NCBI GenBank assembly: GCA_012031335.1
Contig: JAAUTT010000238.1
Coordinates: 1 to 6,778, forward strand
Direction of reading: 5' to 3'
DNA length: 6,778 nt
From: Bacteroidales bacterium
Lineage (GTDB): Bacteria; Bacteroidota; Bacteroidia; Bacteroidales; JAAUTT01
A program made the position numbers and the translations under genes. The notes beneath the pieces are model-generated. The model ran no database searches, was not told the origin of the DNA, and saw only the letters and a list, made by a program, of their open reading frames with translations. Positions within the stretch are counted from its first letter, which is position 1. The number at the start of each line of letters is the position of its first letter. Below, piece by piece: positions 1-6,425 of this stretch.

Positions 1-461
1 GTGATAGTGCCGGTTTTTACTTCCAGTAAATACATACCGGATGCAATATCCTCAACTGACAGTCGAACCGGATAGTTTAAACCAGCTTGCATCTCTTTTT
101 CCAAAATAATCTTCCCCGTAAGCGAAACAATCCGGACTGAAATTCTATCCGAATTACCGGTATTATCAAGAACAATGTCCAGGTAATCGCGGTAGGGATT
201 GGGAGATACAAAAAACTTACCCACTCTTTGAAGGCTTACATCCAATATTGTTTGGTTCCGGTCTTCAACAACAACATCCTCCACTATTTTCGGCAGAAAC
301 CCGGGAGCGATAATATGGAAATGATATGTTCCGGGGGCTGGATACCTGTAAAAACAACCCGAGGATTTATCAGAATAAACCTGTGAATTATCCTTATCAT
401 AGTTGATTATCTCAATTCTGGCTTTCAGGGGCAGGTTGGTTTCGGCATCAGTTATTTTCCC
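1..461 (-). CDS. C-terminal continuation of the M14 carboxypeptidase: regulatory-like domain plus T9SS type A sorting domain (partial, -1 frame)
   Basis: This open frame has no start of its own. It is the -1 frame continuation of the carboxypeptidase and runs off the left edge with no stop. It opens with KGKITDAETNLPLKARIEI, typical of a carboxypeptidase regulatory-like (transthyretin-like) beta-sandwich, which extends to about position 222. There follows a type A T9SS C-terminal sorting domain of about 75 residues. It starts at FFVSPNPYRDYLDI (SPNP at 195-206), has the middle motif SLTGKII and ends with the SGMYLLEV strand near position 20. Probably only about ten residues are missing beyond the window. 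This tail would direct the enzyme through the outer membrane, where it is normally cleaved off or attached to the surface. Frame limits: the -1 frame has a TGA at 483-485 and the upstream frame stops at 452-454, so the switch lies between them. Confidence 0.85.
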
Positions 462-1657
462 TTTACACCAAACAAACTTTGTTCAATAAACCGTAACAAC
501 GATAGGCGGTTATAATCCCAATAACTGGAAACCTCGGCCAACCCGGGCATATTTTCATTACTCAATTCAAGGGTAATTTCTCTCCCTCCGGCAAAATAAG
601 TGAAATAATCCTGCCGTCCACCAGTGATTCTATACCATTGAAATCCGTTCACTATTCCCCTGTCGAAACCATTTGCGGTAGAATTCATGTACCCGTTATT
701 ACTCATTTTCTGAGCAGTATCGGCATATTGCCGGGATATAGCCTTAAACCAGCCATTATCGGCATGCAGGCGCGACCAGGTATCCCAGGGATAGTTCACC
801 ACAACTTCTCCGGCATGAAGATTAGCCGATAAATTTATACCATGATTCTTATAAAAATCCATCATTGCAATTGTTTCGGGTTGCCAGGATTTACCGTCGG
901 GATGCTTGCCTTCGAGAGGATCGGGAAAGTTGCGGTTCAGATCAGTATTATTGGCATTAAATCGTTTGGCTGCAGCAACAGTATTGTCACCACCAAAATA
1001 AGTACCGTCGGGATTGGCAAGGGGATTAATCCAGATGATGCAATTGTTCAACAGTCTATTAATAAGCGGATCGCTTTCATAATTTCTAAGCAATTCGTCG
1101 GTTAATTGCAGCAACAATTTATATCCGGTAAGTTCATTTCCGTGAATTGTTCCCGAAAGCATTATGGCAGGGCGGCTTTCAGAAGAATTTACTGGAGACG
1201 ACAGTTTTAATGCAAGAATTTTCCGTCCCTGGGCAGATTTGCCAATTTCATATAACCCACACATATCGGGAAACTGAGAAACGAATTCCTGCATCATTTT
1301 AAGATATTTTGGATAAGAAGGGTATACAGAATCCGGATCAGTAACCGCAGCGCTTTTTAAACCAGAAACCAGGAAATTCTCAGGTCGAAGCAAAAAAGGG
1401 AACTTTTGTTTGATTATCTGAGAAAAGCCACCCCTGTTCGCATAAGCATAAACAAGATTATCGCTTATTTTTTCAATGGAGAGTATGTTTGCAAGCCGCG
1501 GAGTTAAGTATTGAGGTTCGAAAGTAAAATAAATTTCTCCCCTGGCTTTTAAAACACTATCGGCCTGCCGGATAACAGATGCTTCTTGTCCTTTGGCAGA
1601 TACGATAAAACCTGTGAGTATAAATACTGACAACCATACCTTCCGCCAGAGGTTCAT
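452..1657 (-). CDS. Secreted M14 zinc carboxypeptidase (CPN/CPE-like), catalytic part; frame breaks at its 3' end
   Basis: This encodes a zinc metallocarboxypeptidase that should remove C-terminal amino acids from peptides outside the cytoplasm. Residues 1-23 form a signal peptide (basic MNLWRK, then a hydrophobic core). The peptidase domain spans about residues 110-395. The zinc ligands are H172 and E175 (IHGNE) and H281 (NLHAGE). The substrate-binding motif is DLNRNF (239-244), a second conserved motif is NPDG (215-218), the active-site tyrosine is probably Y342 (WYRITGGRQD), and the catalytic glutamate is E364 (ITLELS). The GGRQD and ITLELS spacing resembles the regulatory M14B group (carboxypeptidases N, E and D). 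That group carries a transthyretin-like domain next, and the same domain is found here in the -1 frame across the TAA at 452-454. The gene follows ychF by 30 bases on the same strand, with no separate promoter seen. Substrate preference is not readable from the sequence. Confidence 0.9.
   Translation of the reverse strand: MNLWRKVWLSVFILTGFIVSAKGQEASVIRQADSVLKARGEIYFTFEPQYLTPRLANILSIEKISDNLVYAYANRGGFSQIIKQKFPFLLRPENFLVSGLKSAAVTDPDSVYPSYPKYLKMMQEFVSQFPDMCGLYEIGKSAQGRKILALKLSSPVNSSESRPAIMLSGTIHGNELTGYKLLLQLTDELLRNYESDPLINRLLNNCIIWINPLANPDGTYFGGDNTVAAAKRFNANNTDLNRNFPDPLEGKHPDGKSWQPETIAMMDFYKNHGINLSANLHAGEVVVNYPWDTWSRLHADNGWFKAISRQYADTAQKMSNNGYMNSTANGFDRGIVNGFQWYRITGGRQDYFTYFAGGREITLELSNENMPGLAEVSSYWDYNRLSLLRFIEQSLFGVKGK
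455..461 (-). other. Slippery heptamer G GGA AAA at the M14 frame break
   Basis: On the minus strand, the last sense codons of the catalytic frame are AAG GGA AAA, followed at once by TAA. The heptamer G GGA AAA fits the canonical -1 slippage pattern X XXY YYZ, and slipping there gives GGG AAA ATA ACT, the exact frame of the downstream domain. I see no strong downstream hairpin and no upstream Shine-Dalgarno-like stimulator. One missing A in the run would give the same picture. Four similar breaks nearby make the error or mutation explanation more likely. Confidence 0.4.
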
Positions 1658-1687
1658 AGAAACAGAGATTAGCTCACGTTATCGATA

Positions 1688-2791
1688 TTAAACGTTAAAA
1701 CGGAAGTGCATAATATCTCCGTCCTGTACAATATATTCCTTTCCTTCCACACTAATTTTACCGGCATCGCGACAAGCCGATTCCGAGCCATATTTAACGT
1801 AATCGTCGTATTTAATTACCTCGGCACGGATAAATCCCCTCTCGAAATCGGTATGAATTATTCCGGCAGCCTGAGGAGCTTTAATACCCTGAATAAAGGT
1901 CCATGCACGGGTTTCATCAGGGCCTGTGGTAAAATATGTTTGCAGGCGTAATAACTGATAAGCTGATTTAATCAACCGCGACACACCCGACTCCTGAAGT
2001 CCGGCTTCTTCGAGAAACATCTGACGTTCTTCAAAGGATTCGAGTTCGGCAATTTCCGATTCGGTTTTGGCCGTTAAAATAAGCAGTTCGGCATTTTCAT
2101 CTTTTATAGCTTCGCGTACAGCATCAACATACTTATTACCTGTAACGGCAGATTTCTCGTCGACATTGCACACATACATAATAGGCTTATCGGTAAGAAG
2201 AAATAAATCGTGCGCCAGTTTCTGATCCTCTTTATTGTCGATAACGACAGTACGGGCAGAATTCCCTGCTTCAAGTGCATTCTTATATTGTACAAGTATT
2301 TCGTAAAGCCGTTTGGCATTTTTATCTCCGCCAGTTTGAGCCTGTTTTTGCACTTTTGCAATTCGGCCTTCGATTGTTTCAAGATCCTTCAGTTGCAATT
2401 CGGTATCGATAATTTCTTTATCTCTTACCGGATTAACCGATCCATCCACATGGGTAACGTTATCATCGTCGAAACAGCGAAGTACATGAATTATAGCATC
2501 GGTTTCACGGATATTGGCCAGGAACTTGTTTCCAAGTCCTTCGCCTTTACTGGCACCTTTCACCAATCCGGCAATATCAACTATTTCGACAGTAGTAGGT
2601 ATCAAACGCTGGGGCTTGTCAATCTCGGCCAGTTTGATAAGCCTCTCGTCGGGAACGGTAATTACACCCACATTTGGCTCTATTGTGCAAAACGGAAAAT
2701 TGGCAGCCTGTGCCCTGGCACTCGACAAACAGTTAAAAAGAGTAGATTTGCCAACATTAGGCAACCCAACAATACCACATTGTAAACCCAT
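1688..2791 (-). CDS. ychF: Ribosome-binding ATPase YchF (OLA1 family)
   Basis: YchF is a conserved P-loop NTPase of the Obg-related group that binds ribosomes and, unlike its relatives, prefers ATP. The 367-residue product matches the usual family length of about 363-367. Visible motifs are the P-loop GLPNVGKST (residues 9-17), the G3 motif DIAGL (72-76), where leucine replaces the catalytic glutamine as in HAS-type NTPases, and the G4 position NVDE (209-212) instead of NKxD, which explains the relaxed guanine specificity. A coiled-coil region lies around 130-175, and a C-terminal TGS domain spans about 283-366. I chose ATG at 2789-2791 because MGLQCGIVGLPNVGKST is the standard N-terminus. 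An in-frame ATG 54 bases upstream (2845) lies within the predicted promoter, so it cannot be in the transcript. The frame is intact, unlike its neighbours. Confidence 0.97.
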   Translation of the reverse strand: MGLQCGIVGLPNVGKSTLFNCLSSARAQAANFPFCTIEPNVGVITVPDERLIKLAEIDKPQRLIPTTVEIVDIAGLVKGASKGEGLGNKFLANIRETDAIIHVLRCFDDDNVTHVDGSVNPVRDKEIIDTELQLKDLETIEGRIAKVQKQAQTGGDKNAKRLYEILVQYKNALEAGNSARTVVIDNKEDQKLAHDLFLLTDKPIMYVCNVDEKSAVTGNKYVDAVREAIKDENAELLILTAKTESEIAELESFEERQMFLEEAGLQESGVSRLIKSAYQLLRLQTYFTTGPDETRAWTFIQGIKAPQAAGIIHTDFERGFIRAEVIKYDDYVKYGSESACRDAGKISVEGKEYIVQDGDIMHFRFNV

Positions 2792-2815
2792 ACTATAAAA
2801 TATTTTTAAGGGCTG

Positions 2816-2846
2816 CAAAGTTAGTGTATTGATATCAACATGCAAA
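2816..2846 (-). promoter_or_regulatory. Bacteroidota-type promoter of ychF
   Basis: On the minus strand the sequence reads TTTG (2843-2846), 19 bases, then TAACTTTG (2816-2823). This is a full match to the Bacteroidota housekeeping sigma pattern of a -33 TTTG and a -7 TAnnTTTG at normal spacing. Transcription would start near 2810, leaving a leader of about 20 bases before the ATG at 2791. The carboxypeptidase gene downstream probably shares this transcript. Confidence 0.7.
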
Positions 2847-3092
2847 AGAATTAAAGCACTTTACAGATTTGCACATTATAAAAGCACAATAATGTTCTAA
2901 ATTAACGCAGGTTCGATTTATAACAAAAGAACCAAGTATCAAAACAATACAGTTTTAAATCATGGTTCCTGGCTTTCAATGAAAAAAAGGATTAAGAACG
3001 CCATTTTATAAAGTTGCATAGATCGAACTCCCGTTAGATTAATTTTCAAATAAAAAAAGTTTATGATTTTACCAATCATTTATCAAAACCCT
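2847..3092. other. Divergent intergenic region, no gene seen
   Basis: This AT-rich stretch separates ychF from the receptor gene. I see no convincing open frame, tRNA or rRNA in it. It holds short alternating copies of GGTTC and GAACC (2910-2914, 2929-2934, 2963-2968), which could form weak hairpins, and a 6-5-6 inverted repeat near its right end, annotated separately. The presence of promoters on both sides fits a simple divergent control region. Confidence 0.6.
3063..3079. promoter_or_regulatory. Inverted repeat ATGATT-N5-AATCAT, possible operator
   Basis: This is a perfect 6-base dyad with a 5-base spacer. It sits 14 bases upstream of the -7 element of the receptor promoter, so it covers the expected -33 position. 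A dimeric regulator binding here would block or assist RNA polymerase. The repeat is short and A+T-rich, so chance occurrence is quite possible, and no regulator gene is in view. Confidence 0.25.
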
Positions 3093-3100
3093 TATTTTTG
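3093..3100 (+). promoter_or_regulatory. Probable -7 element of the receptor operon promoter
   Basis: TATTTTTG fits the Bacteroidota -7 consensus TAnnTTTG and lies 20 bases before the receptor ATG at 3121, so the leader would be only about 15 bases long. The -33 element is weak: the best candidate is TTTA at 3068-3071, 21 bases upstream, inside the inverted repeat. A poor -33 could mean that the promoter needs an activator. Confidence 0.5.
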
Positions 3101-3120
3101 CCCAAACCCAAAACCAGATC

Positions 3121-3885
3121 ATGATAAAAGCCTTTCAGCTAATTTCATTTGTTATCTTTTGCTTTCTGAATATTCAACTACAAGCTCAAAATGAATCCGT
3201 TTCATATACCATAGAAGGTACGGTTCGCGATTCTGTTTCAGGGGAGCCTCTTGTTGGAGTTAGTATATTGTGTAAAGAGCTAAAAACAGGTGTTTACTCA
3301 GAGTCTAACGGAACTTACGCGATCAAACTACCTCGCGGCAATTATGTAATTCACTATCAACTTATGGGTTACAAAGTAATTTCCAGACATATCGCACTTT
3401 TTGCTTCCCAAAAATCGGATGTTACACTCGTTCCCGAATCAAAACAAATGGAAGAAGTAACTGTAACCGCGCAAAACAGCCGATCGAAAATAGAAAGCAC
3501 ACAAACCGGCACATTTCAGCTAAGCAGTAAAGAACTTGACAAGCTCCCTGTTTTGCTGGGAGAAACCGACTATTTTAAAGCTATTCAGCTTATGCCCGGA
3601 ATACAGACCTCCGGGGAAGGTAATGCCGCCATTTATGTTAGAGGTGGCGGATACGACCAAAACCTTGTTTTACTTGACAATGCCACAGTTTACAACCCAA
3701 CCCATCTGCTGGGCTTCTATTCAGTATTCAACAGTGACATCATTGGAGGCGTTAAGGTCATAAAATCAGGAATTCCTGCTGAATACGGCAACAGGTTATC
3801 TTCGGTTCTTGAATTCACAACAAGAAGGAAATCCCCACCAAACCGACCATTAAAGGAAATGCAGGTTTGCTGTCGTCGCGGTTAG
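3121..3885 (+). CDS. TonB-dependent outer-membrane receptor, N-terminal part (signal, regulatory-like domain, plug)
   Basis: This is the front part of an outer-membrane TonB-dependent transporter. Residues 1-23 are a signal peptide ending LQAQ. Residues about 29-105 form a carboxypeptidase regulatory-like domain (IEGTVRDSVSGEPLVGVSI to LMGYKVISRHI), which often precedes the plug in Bacteroidota receptors. MEEVTVTA (110-117) is a TonB-box-like segment. The plug covers about 135-235, with IQLMPGIQTSGEG, IYVRGGGYDQNLVLLDN and GGVKVIKSGIPAEYGNRLSSVLEF all typical. After about residue 235 the frame turns into unrelated sequence (RRKSPPNRPLKEM) and stops at 3885. The true continuation is one frame back, beginning TIKGNAGLLSSRL. 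It is not a classical SusC, since no SusD partner follows; the partner is DUF4249. The substrate is unknown. Confidence 0.93.
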   Translation: MIKAFQLISFVIFCFLNIQLQAQNESVSYTIEGTVRDSVSGEPLVGVSILCKELKTGVYSESNGTYAIKLPRGNYVIHYQLMGYKVISRHIALFASQKSDVTLVPESKQMEEVTVTAQNSRSKIESTQTGTFQLSSKELDKLPVLLGETDYFKAIQLMPGIQTSGEGNAAIYVRGGGYDQNLVLLDNATVYNPTHLLGFYSVFNSDIIGGVKVIKSGIPAEYGNRLSSVLEFTTRRKSPPNRPLKEMQVCCRRG

Positions 3886-5504
3886 GAGCGGATATTCCGT
3901 TATGGAACAGGAAGGCCATGATTTCATTTTCAATAAGAAAAACTTATCTTAACTCCTTGCTGGATCAGGGCCGCAAAGCAGGCTGGATAAAACACAAATC
4001 AATTTTATATAAATCGGGGTACGATTTTTACGATTTTAACATAACTGCCACTACACAAATAAATCCGAAGAATAAGCTTTCTCTAAGTATTTATAACGGG
4101 AATGATGTTTTTGAACTTAATTCAGGATCTATAAACCTTGATACAAGAATGGTTTGGGGTAACGGAATATATTCCCTTACATGGAATAAAATATTCAATT
4201 CCGGCTTTTATATGGAAACCAGTTTTTCCTCCAGTATCTACAATATGAATATGGACTTAGCACTCGACCAGTACAATTTAGCCTTGAAATCGTTTATTCG
4301 CGATTATGGGTTTAAGAACAAGTTTACATGGTTAACAGGCCGGCATAAATTAACTTTTGGCGTATCATCGGTTTATCATACTCTTTCCCCCAATAACAGT
4401 AAAGCCGAATCGGATAGTGTGATTCTTAACCTTGGTACTATTTTCAAATATTACTCCATGGAATCGGGAATGTTTATTGCCGATGAGTTTGAAATAAATG
4501 AAAAGTTTAATTTTTATCTCGGTTTTCGTTACAACGATTTCAGGCACTATGGTCCATTTACGAGTATGATATACGACGATACGGGATCGGCAACCGATAC
4601 AATACAATATGGTCACGGCGAAAAGATTATTCGTTATGGAGGGCCCGATATCAGGTCTTCACTCCGATATCTTGTACGAAAAAACCTTTCGGTAAAGCTG
4701 TCATTTACCACCAGCCAGCAGTTTACCCATTTGGTGAATGCCTCTTCAATAGCATTCCCTACCGATTTCTGGATATCCTCGTCTTCGGCTATCAAACCGC
4801 AACGCGGCTATCAATGGGCCGCCGGAATATTTCATTTCTCCAACAAATTTCCTATTGAAGCATCGGTTGAGTTTTACTATAAAAATTATTTACATCAACT
4901 TGAATTTTACAAAGGAATATTGAATGCAGCAGACAATTCGTCACTCGACAATAATCTGATATTCGGAAAAGGGCGATCGTACGGTGCAGAAATCCTTGTG
5001 AAAAAAACCAAAGGAATGTTTACAGGCTGGATAGGATACACTTTTTCGAAAAGTGAAAAATCGTTCAACGATATAGAACAAGGACGCTGGTATCCTGCAA
5101 AATATGATAAACCCAACGACTTATCGGTGATATTAAATTTCTCACCAAAAGGGAAATGGTCCTTTTCGGCCCTCTTTGTTTACGGAACTGGCACCACCTA
5201 TACACCGGTAGTAGGCAGGTACCTGATTGACGGTAATATACTGAATGAATATGGAAAATTCAATTCTGCACGACTACCCGATTATCACCGTTGCGATCTT
5301 TCGGCAACCCTTAATCTGAAAGAAACCCGTAAAGTTCATTCCCGTTTGATTTTTTCGGTATACAACATTTATAACCGTAAAAATCCTTTTTTTGTTTATC
5401 CTGAGGTAACAGGCAATCTCGAAAATTATTCTCTTACGGTTACGCCGAAAGAAGTTTCGATATTCCCCATTCTCCCCTCGGTAAGCTGGGAATTTGATTT
5501 TTAA
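3867..5504 (+). CDS. TonB-dependent outer-membrane receptor, C-terminal beta-barrel part (-1 frame)
   Basis: This is the barrel of the same receptor. The TTG at 3867 is not a real start: the frame is open from 3813, and homology-like sequence (TIKGNAGLLSSRLGADIPL) begins near 3846. About 545 residues of alternating aromatic and polar beta-strands follow, for example MISFSIRKTYLNSLL, KLSLSIYNGNDVFEL and ASVEFYYKNYLHQLEF. The chain ends SVSWEFDF with a terminal phenylalanine, the usual outer-membrane beta-barrel signal. Joined to the front part by one added base, the receptor would be about 794 residues, normal for the family. The break lies between 3822 and 3851 and is mended by one extra A in GGAAAT or one extra C in TCCCCA. 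No slippery heptamer is present, so an indel is likelier than recoding. Confidence 0.92.
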   Translation: MLSSRLGADIPLWNRKAMISFSIRKTYLNSLLDQGRKAGWIKHKSILYKSGYDFYDFNITATTQINPKNKLSLSIYNGNDVFELNSGSINLDTRMVWGNGIYSLTWNKIFNSGFYMETSFSSSIYNMNMDLALDQYNLALKSFIRDYGFKNKFTWLTGRHKLTFGVSSVYHTLSPNNSKAESDSVILNLGTIFKYYSMESGMFIADEFEINEKFNFYLGFRYNDFRHYGPFTSMIYDDTGSATDTIQYGHGEKIIRYGGPDIRSSLRYLVRKNLSVKLSFTTSQQFTHLVNASSIAFPTDFWISSSSAIKPQRGYQWAAGIFHFSNKFPIEASVEFYYKNYLHQLEFYKGILNAADNSSLDNNLIFGKGRSYGAEILVKKTKGMFTGWIGYTFSKSEKSFNDIEQGRWYPAKYDKPNDLSVILNFSPKGKWSFSALFVYGTGTTYTPVVGRYLIDGNILNEYGKFNSARLPDYHRCDLSATLNLKETRKVHSRLIFSVYNIYNRKNPFFVYPEVTGNLENYSLTVTPKEVSIFPILPSVSWEFDF

Positions 5505-5521
5505 CACATTAAATCACAACA

Positions 5522-5579
5522 ATGAATAATCAAAATATCTGTTTATAATCCTCATACTTATTTTAACTGTAACATGCAA
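5522..5579 (+). pseudogene. N-terminus of the DUF4249 lipoprotein (signal peptide and lipobox), frame-broken
   Basis: ATG at 5522, 17 bases after the receptor stop, starts MNNQN and meets TAA at 5546-5548. One frame back, from 5536, the DNA encodes YLFIILILILTVTC, a lipoprotein signal core whose cysteine codon is at 5575-5577. Adding one A to the AAAA run at 5532-5535 joins them as MNNQKYLFIILILILTVTC. Adding a second A at about 5578 joins the cysteine to the main frame as C-K-D-E-D-S-Y-Y. Both joins are my reconstruction. The lipobox is slightly off consensus (T at -1), but the short basic-hydrophobic-cysteine layout is clear. Confidence 0.65.
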
Positions 5580-5861
5580 GACGAAGACAGTTATTATGAA
5601 GGATACGAACCAAGCATTATTGTTGATGGGACAATTGAGCTCAATGATTTCCCTAAAGTAATACTGACCAGGAATATACCTTATTATATTTCGATCGACT
5701 CGGCTGATATGATTTATCTGGTTCTCAGGCAGGCAAAAGTAACCGTTACCGATGGCGAAAAAACTGAAATACTTACATTGAAATATAAGAAAGATGTTTT
5801 TCCACCATTTTATTATCAGGGAAATGAAATAAAAGGTAAGCAGGGCGAACCTACACCCTAA
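5574..5861 (+). CDS. DUF4249 family lipoprotein, middle fragment
   Basis: This is the first conserved section of a DUF4249 protein, a Bacteroidota family found directly downstream of TonB-dependent receptors and of unknown function. The sequence EPSIIVDGTIELNDFPKVIL, then TRNIPYYISID, is the typical opening (vegxi..gexPxVxLTrs.pyf), followed by AKVTVTDGEKTEILTLKY and GNEIKGKQGE. The ATG at 5574 overlaps the lipobox region and leaves no signal peptide, so it is very unlikely to be the true start. The frame ends at 5861 in mid-domain. The conserved phrase (GKQGE)-PYTLTIE continues in the -1 frame from 5852. The switch is confined to 5840-5858 by stops in the two frames and is mended by one extra C near 5850. 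Confidence 0.8.
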   Translation: MQDEDSYYEGYEPSIIVDGTIELNDFPKVILTRNIPYYISIDSADMIYLVLRQAKVTVTDGEKTEILTLKYKKDVFPPFYYQGNEIKGKQGEPTP

Positions 5862-6406
5862 CTATTGAATACGGAGAGAAAATTCTCAGTGCGGTAACAA
5901 CCATCCCCCCGCCAGTATTTCCTGATTCCATATGGTTTGAGCCCATCAGCTCTGCGGACAGTATGGGTAAAATTAAAATGGTATTGAATGACAACCCCGA
6001 CCAGCACAATTATTACAGGTTATATTCAAAAATCTCCACCCAGCAAGATAAATTTTACCCGGTTTTGATGAGCAATTTCGATGATAAATATTTTAACGGC
6101 ACAAAGTACACCTTTCATATCAACAAAGGTCCTGAATCCTACCTCGATATAAATTCGGCAACTTTTTATTATAAACGGGGCGACACTGTTTCTGTTAAAA
6201 TAGCCACCATCGATTCTGCAACTCATGCTTTCTGGTACAGTTACAACTCCGAAGTATCCAATGGTGCTAATCCGTTTGCTTCATCGTACCATAAAGTTGA
6301 ATCGAATATTGATGGGCCAGGCAAAGGCATTTGGGGAGGATATGGTAGCGCTGTATTTAGGTTGATCGCAAATAAAAAGACCGGAGAAAATAACCCCGGC
6401 CTTTAA
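5852..6406 (+). CDS. DUF4249 family lipoprotein, C-terminal fragment
   Basis: This is the rest of the DUF4249 protein. The frame opens after TAA at 5837-5839, and recognisable family sequence begins at 5852 with YTLTIEYGEKILSAVTTIPPP, then DSIWFEP. The ATG at 5963 (MGKIKMVLND) is an internal methionine, not a start. Later sections are HNYYRLYSKIS, a middle stretch with FDDKYFNGTKYTF, the RGDTVSVKIATID strand and the ending GKGIWGGYGSAVFRLIANK. A glycine-rich WGGYG near the C-terminus is usual for the family. With three added bases the whole gene (5522-6406) would encode about 295 residues, close to the normal length. The last eight codons or so overlap a terminator hairpin for the opposing gene. 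It probably acts on the cell surface with the receptor encoded just before it. Confidence 0.85.
   Translation, partial: YTLTIEYGEKILSAVTTIPPPVFPDSIWFEPISSADSMGKIKMVLNDNPDQHNYYRLYSKISTQQDKFYPVLMSNFDDKYFNGTKYTFHINKGPESYLDINSATFYYKRGDTVSVKIATIDSATHAFWYSYNSEVSNGANPFASSYHKVESNIDGPGKGIWGGYGSAVFRLIANKKTGENNPGL
6371..6401 (-). terminator. Rho-independent terminator of the right-edge minus-strand gene, inside the DUF4249 3' end
   Basis: Read on the minus strand, the stem arms are GGCCGGGG (6394-6401) and CTCCGGTC (6379-6386), giving 8 pairs with two G-U wobbles around a 7-base loop. The run TTTTTATTT follows directly at 6370-6378. On the plus strand the same arms have two A-C mismatches and no good T run, so the structure is directional and serves the gene ending at 6426. 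It overlaps the coding end of the DUF4249 gene. Confidence 0.75.
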
Positions 6407-6425
6407 ATTCAATAATTCTGATTAA

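Noticed and set aside
638..1105. Two plus-strand open frames (638-832 and 842-1105)
   Set aside because: They lie antisense to the M14 peptidase domain, whose catalytic motifs are intact on the minus strand.
2210..2785. 191-codon open frame on the plus strand
   Set aside because: It is wholly antisense to the well-conserved ychF gene. Its sequence is low in complexity and resembles no family, so it is a shadow frame.
2792..2845. 54-base upstream extension of ychF to an ATG at 2845
   Set aside because: It overlaps the predicted promoter, and its residues do not fit the standard YchF N-terminus, which begins MGLQCGIVG.
2910..2968. Alternating GGTTC and GAACC copies in the intergenic region, as a riboswitch, attenuator or tRNA remnant
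   Set aside because: The stems are only 5-6 pairs with long AT-rich loops. There is no tRNA-like arm set, and the predicted receptor transcript starts downstream of them.
5574..5576. ATG at 5574 as the true start of the DUF4249 gene
   Set aside because: It would remove the signal peptide and lipobox that are plainly encoded just upstream in the neighbouring frame.
452..5861. Programmed frameshifting or an altered genetic code as a shared cause of all five breaks
   Set aside because: Only the carboxypeptidase break has a slippery heptamer. The stops met are ordinary TAA and TAG, and the frames truly change rather than being read through.
5963..6406. ATG at 5963 as the start of a separate small protein
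   Set aside because: DUF4249 family sequence continues upstream in the same frame to 5852, so this is an internal methionine.
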